From NCBI GenBank assembly GCA_003508755.1, contig DNTK01000192.1:1-7516 (forward strand): 7,516 nt of DNA, read 5' to 3'. A program made the position numbers and the translations under genes. Shown one piece after another: positions 1 to 6,075 of this stretch. Position 1 is the first letter of the stretch; every line of letters begins with the position of its first letter. The notes under the pieces are model-generated. The model was not told the origin of the DNA and ran no database searches. It worked only from the letters and a program-made list of their open reading frames with translations. This stretch comes from Bacteroidales bacterium. GTDB taxonomy: Bacteria > Bacteroidota > Bacteroidia > Bacteroidales > UBA10428.

Positions 1-163
1 CATTTAAACCCGGATCGAATAGTACGAGAAAAAGCGATGTTAACCATGCTCCAATTCCGAAGAAGAAAACAATTAATCCAGGAATTACTAATTCAAGCAA
101 TAAGAAGAAAAGTCCGATTAAAAACCAGATCACAGCAGGTGTAAAAAACTCTTGCATATCCAT
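1..163 (-). CDS. NfeD-family membrane protein, N-terminal fragment
   Basis: I translated the minus strand from the ATG at 163 and obtained 54 codons open to the window edge; the C-terminus lies outside. The fragment starts MDMQEFFTPAVIWFLIGLFF and continues with the run LLLELVIPGL, then a second hydrophobic stretch with the motif FFGIGAW. An aromatic-rich first helix, a Glu-Leu-x-Ile-Pro-Gly turn and an FFGxGAW second helix are the usual start of short NfeD-like proteins (NfeD1b class, about 150 residues), which end in a cytoplasmic-membrane-anchored OB-fold. Family knowledge: NfeD proteins often pair with stomatin/flotillin-like (SPFH) proteins in membrane quality control; no such partner is visible here. 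A second Met at residue 3 could be the true start. The gene lies 63 bp downstream of the EamA exporter on the same strand, so co-transcription is possible. A weak -7-like TATCTTGT (191-198) also lies in the gap. The family call is from remembered motifs, not a search. Confidence 0.8.
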   Translation of the reverse strand, partial: MDMQEFFTPAVIWFLIGLFFLLLELVIPGLIVFFFGIGAWLTSLFLVLFDPGLN

Positions 164-226
164 GTTGGTTAGATTTAGATTTCACCTAAGACAAGATAGA
201 AATAAAATGGTATATATCGAAATTGA

Positions 227-1123
227 TTATTGCTTTTTTGATATTGCTGATTGAAGAGCAACACCTGATATTATTAGAAATAACCCAATAAAAGTGGTTA
301 AATGCAATTTCTCCTTCAGAACAATATTGATGATAAACAATGATAAAATGGGAACGAGGTAAACCAGATTGCTGATAAAAGGTGTGTTTTTAGCTTTGCG
401 CAATGCCCCTAACCACAAATAAAATGTTATGCTCATCTCAAACAAACCAATGTATATTGGATAAACGGATATGGATAAATTCAATGGGGTGTTAATCTTG
501 TCGGTAAGAAGACCAAATACAATAATATAGATATTGCCAAAAAAGAAGCTCCAGAAAAGCTTGACTAACGGAGGGCGCGTATCTTTGATATTAATAATCC
601 AAAAAGCGGCCCATATCACGGCACTTAATAAGCCTAAAAATATACCTGCTTTTGACACCAACAATGTTTCTTCGGAGAAATTACCCTGGGTTGATACCAC
701 CACCACACCTATAAAACTTAGAAGTAAAGCAGGAAATGTTTTTGATGTAAATTGTTCTCCTAAAAATACTACAGCAAAAATGGATAGAAATATGGGCCAT
801 GTAAAATTAATAGGCTGTGCGACCTGTGCCGGCAGTAAGTCATAAGCAGCAAATAATACAATGTAGTAGAGAAAAGGATTAAGAGCCCCCTGCCCCAGTG
901 AAACCAAAACTGTTTTTGGATTATTGTAGATCTGAAAAAGCTCCCCTCTGTGTTTGAATGCTGCCAGAAAAAACAATACAACAAAGGAGGTTATTGAAGC
1001 ATAAAAAACAAGTTCGTAAGGTGTAAAGCTTCTAAGTCCTAACTTAAAGGCAGTAGCTACTGTTACCCAAAAAAGTATCGCAATGGTTGCTAAAAAAATC
1101 GATTGTTGCTGACCTTTATTCAT
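227..1123 (-). CDS. EamA/DMT-family transporter (drug/metabolite exporter type)
   Basis: This is a 298-residue, very hydrophobic protein with about ten predicted membrane helices, arranged as two EamA halves of about 140 residues each. Hallmarks seen are, in the first half, a PINFTWPIFLSIFAVVFLGE stretch followed by a helix ending FIGVVVVSTQGN, and in the second half the matching LVYLVPILSLF followed by a Lys-Glu-Lys turn and FIGLFLIISGVALQ. Length and duplication fit the 10-TMS DMT superfamily of inner-membrane metabolite or drug transporters; the substrate cannot be told. The open frame extends one codon upstream to TTG (1126), but ATG at 1123 gives MNKGQQQ and is preferred. It diverges from the exported-protein pair at 1263 and lies upstream of the NfeD gene on the same strand, possibly one transcript. 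A -7-like TATCTTTC (minus strand, 1155-1162) lies about 30 bp upstream of the start. No terminator is obvious after the gene. Confidence 0.9.
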   Translation of the reverse strand: MNKGQQQSIFLATIAILFWVTVATAFKLGLRSFTPYELVFYASITSFVVLFFLAAFKHRGELFQIYNNPKTVLVSLGQGALNPFLYYIVLFAAYDLLPAQVAQPINFTWPIFLSIFAVVFLGEQFTSKTFPALLLSFIGVVVVSTQGNFSEETLLVSKAGIFLGLLSAVIWAAFWIINIKDTRPPLVKLFWSFFFGNIYIIVFGLLTDKINTPLNLSISVYPIYIGLFEMSITFYLWLGALRKAKNTPFISNLVYLVPILSLFIINIVLKEKLHLTTFIGLFLIISGVALQSAISKKQ

Positions 1124-1154
1124 CAAGTTATTGTGTGATTTACAATTTTTTTAT

Positions 1155-1162
1155 GAAAGATA
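1155..1162 (-). promoter_or_regulatory. Possible -7 element for the EamA exporter gene
   Basis: On the minus strand this reads TATCTTTC, a 7 of 8 match to the Bacteroidota -7 consensus TAnnTTTG. It is placed so that transcription would begin about 25 nt before the ATG at 1123, similar to the geometry of the rplU promoter in this window. No TTTG is found at the expected -33 distance, so support is weak. Confidence 0.3.
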
Positions 1163-1187
1163 TTAATAATAGTATAACCTGCGTGCC

Positions 1188-1195
1188 TAATTTTC
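1188..1195 (+). promoter_or_regulatory. Possible -7 element for the repeat-protein/YfiR pair
   Basis: TAATTTTC matches 7 of 8 positions of TAnnTTTG on the plus strand, 67 bp upstream of the ATG at 1263. I see no TTTG at a suitable -33 position. It is the best plus-strand candidate in the 139-bp divergent spacer (1124-1262), which otherwise holds nothing recognisable. Confidence 0.22.
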
Positions 1196-1262
1196 GTAAC
1201 TAAAAGAGATTATTTTAATGGGTAATATTTTTTTGTTAAATTACCGTACAAAACATCTGTAT

Positions 1263-3017
1263 ATGAAAAGAATCGCTACTCTTCTGTCTTTCTTAGGCCT
1301 AATCTCTATTTTAACCCATGCACAAGAACAACTACCCACCGAACAGAAAGTTACGTTTGGACAAGACGGTAAAATGTATGTGAATAAAGAACTTGGAGTT
1401 TACCTGTGGCTATCTACCTCGCCCGATAAGGAAGCTCCTAAACACAGGCTTAAAAGTGATTCATCAAAGAAATATAGCAATCCGATGTATTTTGATACCG
1501 AGGGATATAATACCCTCCGGTCGCCTTCGGCTGTTGACCCTGGAACCAGAAAACCTGTTTACCCTTTGCGCGATATCATATTTGAAGTTTATGCTGATGG
1601 CGAAGCTCCAAAAACAACGTATAAATTTGTTCGAGGAAAATCAATCTATCGCTCCGGTAAACTATACTATGGGCATGATCCAGCATTTGTTATCAATGCA
1701 AACGATAGAGTGTCGGGATTAGAAAAAACATATTATTCGATAAACGGTAATTCTTATATCGAATTTAAAGATACCATAAAGCTAACCGCCGAAGGCGAAA
1801 CTACTGTAAAGTACTACAGTACCGACCGGGTAGGTAACAGAGAAACTCCTTTAGAAAAGAAATTTACCATTGATAACAGTCCTCCAGAAACCGATTATGA
1901 GATTGATGGTTTAACCAATGAAAAATTTGTGTCTCCGGATGCGGTAATCAAGCTTAAAAGCGAGGATAATCTTGTTGGTGTAAAGACCATTTATTATCAG
2001 ATAAACAATGGAACCAGAAGAGTATATTCCTCACCTGTTTCTGTTAAACTTCTTGGTAATGGCGGATCTATGGCCTTTTGGGCTATTGACTATCTAAATA
2101 ATGCTGAAAAAGCCCAGGTTATTGGTGGCAAGGGCAATGAATTAAATATTGGCAGTTCAGGTTCAACTTTTGAGTTTTATGTTGACAACCAGGCTCCTAC
2201 ACTTGAATTGGATTTTGAAGGACAGTATTCAAAAGGCAACTATACTTATGTATCAGGAGATACAAAAATTAAAGTAAACGCAGAGGATGACAAATCAGGA
2301 GTAGATAAAATCTATTACAGCATCAACAGCAAGAACGTTACGAGTGAGTATGACAATGGCATCAGTTTTGATAGCGAAGGTGTTGCTTACATAAGAATTA
2401 ATGCCACAGATTATGTAGGTAATAAATCTACTACTGTTACCAATGCATATTATGTCGATAGAAAAGCACCTGTAACTAAGATTTCTATTTGGAAACCCAA
2501 ACACAGTGTGAAAGATACTTTGTTTGTTACCAGCAAAACAAAAATCAACCTTACTGCTACTGACAATGCTTCTGGTGTTAAGCGCATCGAATATGCTATA
2601 GATAAGCGTGTAAAGGGAGTTTTTGAGGAACCTTTTTCATTGGATGGAAAGGGCTTAACGAAAATCAATTACTGGTCGACCGATAATGTGGGCAACATGG
2701 AAGAAAAAAACATCCAGGAAGTATTTGTAGATGATATTGCTCCGATTATATACCATCATTTTAGCACCACGCCCATTGGATCAAAAACTGTCCGGGAGCT
2801 TGAATATACTATTTACCCCAGTAATGTTCAGCTCTATATTGCAGCCACTGACGAACATGCGGGAGGAGAGCGAATAGAGTATACTATCAATGGAGGTGCC
2901 GTACGTTCGGTAAATCCCATAAAGGGATTAACTGCAGGTAATTACAAAATTGATGTAACAGCCTATGATGTGTTGGGTAATGCCAGCACACAAACAATCA
3001 CATTTGCAGTTGAGTAA
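1263..3017 (+). CDS. Secreted Ig-like repeat protein (OmpL47-type domain class)
   Basis: This is a 584-residue exported protein. The open frame reaches back to an ATG at 1218, but the start at 1263 is chosen because it begins with a good signal peptide: MKRIA, a hydrophobic core, then cleavage likely after THA, before QEQ. There is no Cys anywhere, so it is not a lipoprotein. The mature part has an N-terminal region (about 22-118) and at least five repeats (about 139-208, 224-312, 330-403, 422-494, 516-584). Each repeat has a pattern like 'A-D-x-x-S-G-V-x-x-I-x-Y-x-I-N', later 'Y-x-S-T-D-x-V-G-N', and ends in a linker like YVDNQAPT. Linkers start near residues 110, 202, 306, 397 and 488, a 91-104 residue period. 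This is the pattern NCBI names 'OmpL47-type beta-barrel', though it resembles chitobiase/Ig-like beta-sandwiches. No type IX sorting domain or catalytic motif is seen. A surface or periplasmic binding/scaffold role is inference. It likely forms an operon with the YfiR-like gene 7 bp downstream. Confidence 0.85.
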   Translation: MKRIATLLSFLGLISILTHAQEQLPTEQKVTFGQDGKMYVNKELGVYLWLSTSPDKEAPKHRLKSDSSKKYSNPMYFDTEGYNTLRSPSAVDPGTRKPVYPLRDIIFEVYADGEAPKTTYKFVRGKSIYRSGKLYYGHDPAFVINANDRVSGLEKTYYSINGNSYIEFKDTIKLTAEGETTVKYYSTDRVGNRETPLEKKFTIDNSPPETDYEIDGLTNEKFVSPDAVIKLKSEDNLVGVKTIYYQINNGTRRVYSSPVSVKLLGNGGSMAFWAIDYLNNAEKAQVIGGKGNELNIGSSGSTFEFYVDNQAPTLELDFEGQYSKGNYTYVSGDTKIKVNAEDDKSGVDKIYYSINSKNVTSEYDNGISFDSEGVAYIRINATDYVGNKSTTVTNAYYVDRKAPVTKISIWKPKHSVKDTLFVTSKTKINLTATDNASGVKRIEYAIDKRVKGVFEEPFSLDGKGLTKINYWSTDNVGNMEEKNIQEVFVDDIAPIIYHHFSTTPIGSKTVRELEYTIYPSNVQLYIAATDEHAGGERIEYTINGGAVRSVNPIKGLTAGNYKIDVTAYDVLGNASTQTITFAVE

Positions 3018-3024
3018 TAATACT

Positions 3025-3537
3025 ATGAAGAGAATTTTATTTGTTTTGCTCCTGACCTCCAGTTTTTTTTTAAAATCTGAAGCGCAGGAAGAAAAATACA
3101 TTGGTTTATTTGTCTATAATTTTACAAAGTATTTCGACTGGCCAGAATCGGCCAAACAGGGTGATTTTATAATTCAGGTTCTGGGACATAATTCGGTATA
3201 TGATGAGCTGGCAAAAATTACAAGCGACAAACTTGTAGGCACCCAAAAAATTAGAGTCGAAAGCATTACCAGCCCGGAACAAATTAAAGAAGATGTTCAC
3301 ATTCTGTTCTTGGGGCATTGGCAGACCAGGCACCTCTCCAAGACAAAAACCATTATCGCAGATAAACCTGTATTACTGGTTACCGAATTTGAGGGGCTGC
3401 TTCAAAAGGGATCGGTTATTAACTTCGTAATTCGTGAGGGGTCTATTAAATTTGAACTTAGTAAGAGTAACGCCGAGGCACAGGGCCTGCAGACCGACAT
3501 GCGCCTGGTTCAGTTAGCTTACAGTGTGGTTGAGTAA
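3025..3537 (+). CDS. YfiR-family (DUF4154) periplasmic protein
   Basis: This is a 170-residue exported protein. The start at 3025 is chosen over upstream in-frame codons inside the preceding gene, because it begins a clean signal peptide (MKRILFVLLL; cleavage likely after SEA, before QEE). The mature N-terminus has YIGLFVYNFTKYFDWP (residues 25-40), the typical opening of DUF4154. The C-terminal part has VINFVIREGSIKFELSKSNA (131-150) and then GLQTDMRLVQLA (154-165), also typical. Length fits the family. Family knowledge: in Pseudomonas, YfiR is a periplasmic repressor of the diguanylate cyclase YfiN and is redox-controlled through cysteines. This protein has no cysteine at all, and no cyclase or histidine kinase is visible nearby, so that mechanism cannot be carried over. 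It starts 7 bp after the repeat-protein stop and is probably co-expressed with it. It converges on serS with 5 bp between stop codons. Confidence 0.87.
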   Translation: MKRILFVLLLTSSFFLKSEAQEEKYIGLFVYNFTKYFDWPESAKQGDFIIQVLGHNSVYDELAKITSDKLVGTQKIRVESITSPEQIKEDVHILFLGHWQTRHLSKTKTIIADKPVLLVTEFEGLLQKGSVINFVIREGSIKFELSKSNAEAQGLQTDMRLVQLAYSVVE

Positions 3538-3542
3538 ACAGG

Positions 3543-4817
3543 TTAGTGAATAAAGTCAAATCCTGTGTAAGGACGCAGAACCTCAGGAACCATTATCCCC
3601 TCGGCCGTTTGATTATTCTCAAGTAAAGCTGCCACAATCCGTGGTAATGCCAGTGAACTGCCGTTGAGTGTATGTGCCAGTTTGGTCTTTTTTGTTTCAG
3701 TATCTTTATACCGGAGCTTTAGTCGATTGGCCTGGTACGACTCGAAATTTGATACTGAGCTTACTTCCAGCCAACGTTTCTGAGCAGCTGAATATACCTC
3801 AAAATCGTAGGTTAACGCCGAGGTAAAACTCATATCACCACCACATAAACGCAGAATACGGTATGGAAGTCCTAATTCCTGCACCAGATTTTCAACGTGT
3901 ATTACCATTTCTTCAAGAGCTTCATAAGAACTTTCCGGTTTTTGAATTTGTACGATTTCAACCTTATCGAATTGATGCAATCGATTTAATCCGCGCACAT
4001 CTTTTCCGTAAGATCCCGCCTCCCGGCGGAAGCAAGGTGTATAAGCCGTACATTTAACAGGAAAATCACTATCCGAGAGAATAACATCCCGGAAAATATT
4101 TGTTACCGGAACTTCGGCGGTTGGTATCAGGTACAAATTATCTGCAGTTACGTGATACATTTGACCTTCTTTATCGGGTAACTGTCCTGTTCCAAATCCT
4201 GAATCTTCGTTTACCATTAAGGGAGGAAGATATTCCTGGTACCCTGCTTCCTGGTTTTTATCCAGAAAAAAGTTTATCAAGGAACGCTGAAAACGTGCTC
4301 CTTTTCCTTTATATACAGGAAATCCAGCACCAGTTACTTTGTTACCCAATTCAAAATCGATGATATCATACTTTGCCGCCAGGTCCCAGTGTGCTTGCGC
4401 TTCTTTTCCCAAATCGGGGGCAGTTCCACCTTCTCGAATAAGCTCATTGTCGTCTGCTCCATTGCCAGCAGGCACATTCTTATGCGGGATATTTGGAATC
4501 TGAACCAGAAGATTATTCAATTTTTCAATTTCCTCTGAGGATTTTACAGCTAAATTCTTGATGTTCTCTTTTAGCTCGCCTGTGCGGGTTTTTGCTGCAT
4601 TGGCTTCCTCTTGCTTACCTCCTTTAAAAAGCATACCAATCTGTTTCGAAAGAGCATTCATCTCTGCCAGTAAGGCATCGCTTTGCTGCTGAATTTCGCG
4701 TCGTCGCTTATCGGTTTCGATGACGTCATTCACGATATGTGTAGCATCGAAATTCTTAACCTTCAGACGATCAATTACTTCCTGCGTGTTTTCTCTGATA
4801 ATATTTAGGGTAAGCAT
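3543..4817 (-). CDS. serS: Seryl-tRNA synthetase
   Basis: This class II synthetase charges tRNA-Ser (and tRNA-Sec where present) with serine using ATP in the cytoplasm. At 424 residues it has the standard bacterial length. Residues 1-110 form the N-terminal tRNA-binding arm: MLTLNIIREN start and two long charged helices (about 30-64 and 68-105) giving the antiparallel coiled coil. The catalytic core follows: the serine-binding TAE triplet at 233-235, motif 2 at 261-285 with FRREAGSYG, and motif 3 at about 383-403 with NGSSLALPRIVAALLENNQ, including Arg393. All key residues look intact. The ATG at 4817 is the family's usual start. It follows rpmA by 72 bp, and an intrinsic terminator fills most of that gap. 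I find no TAnnTTTG promoter in the gap or inside rpmA, so expression may come from readthrough of the rplU-rpmA transcript. It converges on the YfiR-like gene. Confidence 0.98.
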   Translation of the reverse strand: MLTLNIIRENTQEVIDRLKVKNFDATHIVNDVIETDKRRREIQQQSDALLAEMNALSKQIGMLFKGGKQEEANAAKTRTGELKENIKNLAVKSSEEIEKLNNLLVQIPNIPHKNVPAGNGADDNELIREGGTAPDLGKEAQAHWDLAAKYDIIDFELGNKVTGAGFPVYKGKGARFQRSLINFFLDKNQEAGYQEYLPPLMVNEDSGFGTGQLPDKEGQMYHVTADNLYLIPTAEVPVTNIFRDVILSDSDFPVKCTAYTPCFRREAGSYGKDVRGLNRLHQFDKVEIVQIQKPESSYEALEEMVIHVENLVQELGLPYRILRLCGGDMSFTSALTYDFEVYSAAQKRWLEVSSVSNFESYQANRLKLRYKDTETKKTKLAHTLNGSSLALPRIVAALLENNQTAEGIMVPEVLRPYTGFDFIH

Positions 4818-4830
4818 AACAAACTGTTTT

Positions 4831-4868
4831 AAAAAAAAATCTCCTGCAATATACCATTACAGGAGATT
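4831..4868 (-). terminator. Intrinsic terminator after rplU-rpmA, just upstream of serS
   Basis: A perfect 9-bp inverted repeat, AATCTCCTG (4838-4846) and CAGGAGATT (4860-4868), encloses a 13-nt loop in which three further pairs are possible after one mismatch. Read on the minus strand, the descending arm runs directly into a U tract (positions 4839 down to 4831 are all A on plus). It begins 21 nt after the rpmA stop codon, which is standard placement. The U tract ends only 13 nt before the serS ATG. The plus strand has no T run after the stem, so it should act on minus-strand transcription only. Confidence 0.85.
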
Positions 4869-4889
4869 AATTTATGACATAATTGTTTT

Positions 4890-5150
4890 TTATTCTTCAA
4901 CAGGAACTACAGAAACGTAGCTGCGGTTGTTATTTTTCTTTCTAAACTCAACTTTGCCATCGGTAAGGGCAAATAAGGTATGATCTTTTCCCATTCCTAC
5001 ATTGTTTCCTGGATGGTGCTGAGTACCACGTTGGCGAACGATAATGTTTCCGGCTTTAATGGCCTGTCCACCGTAAATTTTAACTCCTAGTCGCTTACTT
5101 TCGGATTCTCTGCCGTTTTTAGAACTACCGACTCCTTTTTTGTGTGCCAT
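4890..5150 (-). CDS. rpmA: 50S ribosomal protein L27
   Basis: This 86-residue protein matches bacterial L27 over its whole length: MAHKKGVGSSKNGRESESKR at the N-terminus, then the conserved GGQ (27-29), GNIIVRQRGTQHHPGNNVG (34-52) and MGKDHTLFAL (53-62). Known role: L27 sits near the peptidyl-transferase centre of the large subunit, its N-terminal tail reaching toward the tRNA acceptor ends. The protein starts directly with MAHKK, without the cleaved N-terminal extension found in Firmicutes. It follows rplU by 21 bp on the same strand, the classic L21-L27 pair, and is followed by an intrinsic terminator. Confidence 0.98.
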   Translation of the reverse strand: MAHKKGVGSSKNGRESESKRLGVKIYGGQAIKAGNIIVRQRGTQHHPGNNVGMGKDHTLFALTDGKVEFRKKNNNRSYVSVVPVEE

Positions 5151-5171
5151 AGCTAAATATCTTTATTTTTC

Positions 5172-5765
5172 TTATTCTGCTTTATCGTCTTCTTTTTTGG
5201 GAGCAGCCTTTTTGGCTTCAGCTTTTGGGGCTGCTTCTTTTTTGGGAGCTGCTTTCTTTGCTTCAGCTTTTGGAGCCGCTGGCTTTTTTGCTGCCGCTGG
5301 CTTTTTTACTGCTGCTTCAGGTTTTGCTTCTGTAGCTTTTGGTGCTGCTTCTTTTTTAACAGCTGGCTTTTTTGCAGCAGGTTTTGCGGGAGCAGCTTTG
5401 GTTTCAGCTTTTGCTTCAGTGGCTTTATCAGCAGCTTTTTTTGCTGGTGCTTTTCCTGCGCCTATACTCTCAATAACCAATTCCGTTAAATACTGACGAT
5501 GGCCATTGAGTTTCTTGTAGCCTTTTCTGCGCTTTTTCTTGAACACAAGAACTTTATCGCCTTTTAGGTGACTTAGAACCTTTGCTGAAACAATTGTGTT
5601 ATCAACAAGAGGTGAACCTACTTTTACCTTGCCACTGTCATCAACCAATAGTACTTTATCAAAAGTAACCTTGCTTCCTTCTTTGGCATCAAGCCTATGT
5701 ACATAAAGCTTTTGGTCTTTCTCAACTTTAAACTGTTGCCCTGCTATATCAACTATTGCGTACAT
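5172..5765 (-). CDS. rplU: 50S ribosomal protein L21 with Lys/Ala/Pro-rich C-terminal tail
   Basis: This is a 197-residue protein. Residues 1 to about 103 are a standard L21: MYAIVDIAGQQFKVEKDQ at the start, VTFDKVLLVDD (33-43), GSPLV (50-54) and the conserved KKKRRKGYKKLNGHRQ region (76-91), which binds 23S rRNA. Most bacterial L21 proteins stop near residue 103. Here a tail of about 93 residues follows, made almost only of Lys, Ala, Pro and Glu, including a perfect tandem repeat of 15 residues at 163-177 and 178-192. Long basic tails on L21 are, as I recall, common in Bacteroidota; their role is unknown to me, and added rRNA contact or assembly is a guess. The tail looks disordered and histone H1-like in composition. 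The gene has a strong Bacteroidota-type promoter 35-64 bp upstream and is co-transcribed with rpmA. Confidence 0.96.
   Translation of the reverse strand: MYAIVDIAGQQFKVEKDQKLYVHRLDAKEGSKVTFDKVLLVDDSGKVKVGSPLVDNTIVSAKVLSHLKGDKVLVFKKKRRKGYKKLNGHRQYLTELVIESIGAGKAPAKKAADKATEAKAETKAAPAKPAAKKPAVKKEAAPKATEAKPEAAVKKPAAAKKPAAPKAEAKKAAPKKEAAPKAEAKKAAPKKEDDKAE
5190..5279 (-). repeat. Two tandem 45-bp units in the rplU tail
   Basis: Units 5190-5234 and 5235-5279 encode the identical 15 residues AAPKAEAKKAAPKKE. At DNA level they differ at 6 of 45 positions by direct comparison. All six differences fall at third codon positions and are synonymous. The surrounding tail (5280-5453) is made of looser variants of the same Lys/Ala/Pro words. 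Confidence 0.9.
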
Positions 5766-5799
5766 TTAATTTATGTTTACCTGTTCAAAATTCGGACTG

Positions 5800-5829
5800 C
5801 AAAGATATAAAATTTGTTATAACAGCAAA
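5800..5829 (-). promoter_or_regulatory. Bacteroidota-type promoter of rplU-rpmA
   Basis: On the minus strand TTTG (5826-5829) is followed, after 18 bp, by TATCTTTG (5800-5807). These match the Bacteroidota primary sigma factor elements TTTG at -33 and TAnnTTTG at -7 with fitting spacing. Transcription should start near 5793, giving a leader of about 28 nt before the rplU ATG at 5765. A very AT-rich stretch (5831-5856) lies directly upstream and might aid polymerase binding. Confidence 0.8.
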
Positions 5830-5918
5830 CACTTATAAATAATTATTTTAATAAAAGTGGCATTTAATTTATTTTCTAGCTATGAACAAGTTATCGTTCC
5901 GTATCGCATCCTGTATTT

Positions 5919-5977
5919 CTTAAAAACCACAGGCATTCTTTCCACATGAAATAAATTGTGGAAGACCTGCTTTTAAG
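5919..5977. repeat. 59-nt nested imperfect palindrome (possible RNA hairpin)
   Basis: Three perfect inverted segments are nested around one centre: CTTAAAA (5919-5925) with TTTTAAG (5971-5977), CAGG (5930-5933) with CCTG (5966-5969), and TTCCACA (5940-5946) with TGTGGAA (5957-5963). That makes 18 base pairs around a 10-nt loop, with asymmetric internal loops (4 versus 1 and 6 versus 2 nt). It lies upstream of the rplU promoter, so it cannot be in the rplU leader; it could be in a plus-strand leader of the BFN gene, or be an independent small RNA or a protein-binding site. The sequence after it on plus (CTGTTATTTTTC) is only a poor U tract. Confidence 0.55.
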
Positions 5978-6075
5978 CTGTTATTTTTCAATAAGTGTTT
6001 GTATATTGCCGAAAATTTCTGCAAGAATAGATGGAGTTTATTCATTGCAAATTACTTTCATGTTGATAATTCGGG

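Larger units (their letters stand above)
5766..6075. other. 310-bp divergent spacer between rplU and the BFN gene
   Basis: The rplU side holds the promoter at 5800-5829 and an AT-rich tract with a 12-bp palindrome (5837-5848). The middle holds a 59-nt nested imperfect palindrome (5919-5977), directly preceded by a 13-codon open frame (5882-5923). On the BFN side I find no convincing promoter: TACTTTCA (6053-6060) and TATATTGC (6002-6009) only loosely resemble the -7 element and lack a -33 partner. No tRNA or known riboswitch pattern was recognised. Confidence 0.7.

Noticed and set aside
534..984. Open frames of 103 (plus) and 71 (minus) codons inside the EamA gene
   Set aside because: They overlap a well-supported membrane transporter and show no family motif; they are shadow frames.
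1218..1262. Upstream ATG that would extend the repeat protein by 15 residues
   Set aside because: The extension puts charged and mixed residues before an otherwise typical signal peptide starting MKRIA at 1263.
2965..3024. Upstream in-frame start for the YfiR-like protein
   Set aside because: It lies within the end of the preceding gene and would bury the signal peptide that begins at 3025.
3863..4363. Plus-strand open frames of 64 and 87 codons inside serS
   Set aside because: They lie opposite the conserved catalytic core of seryl-tRNA synthetase and have no recognisable features.
4838..4868. The rpmA-serS hairpin as a T-box or other riboswitch for serS
   Set aside because: There is no room for a T-box specifier domain, and no T-box motif is present. 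A simple terminator explains the sequence.
5140..5496. Plus-strand open frame opposite the rplU tail, rich in Ala, Phe and Gly, resembling a small membrane protein
   Set aside because: It is the complement of the Lys/Ala/Pro codons of the L21 tail; the hydrophobic look follows from that composition. rplU is certain on the other strand.
5837..5848. 12-bp palindrome AAATAATTATTT upstream of the rplU promoter as a possible operator
   Set aside because: It is made only of A and T in a very AT-rich tract, so chance is a good explanation; it is mentioned only as AT-rich promoter context.
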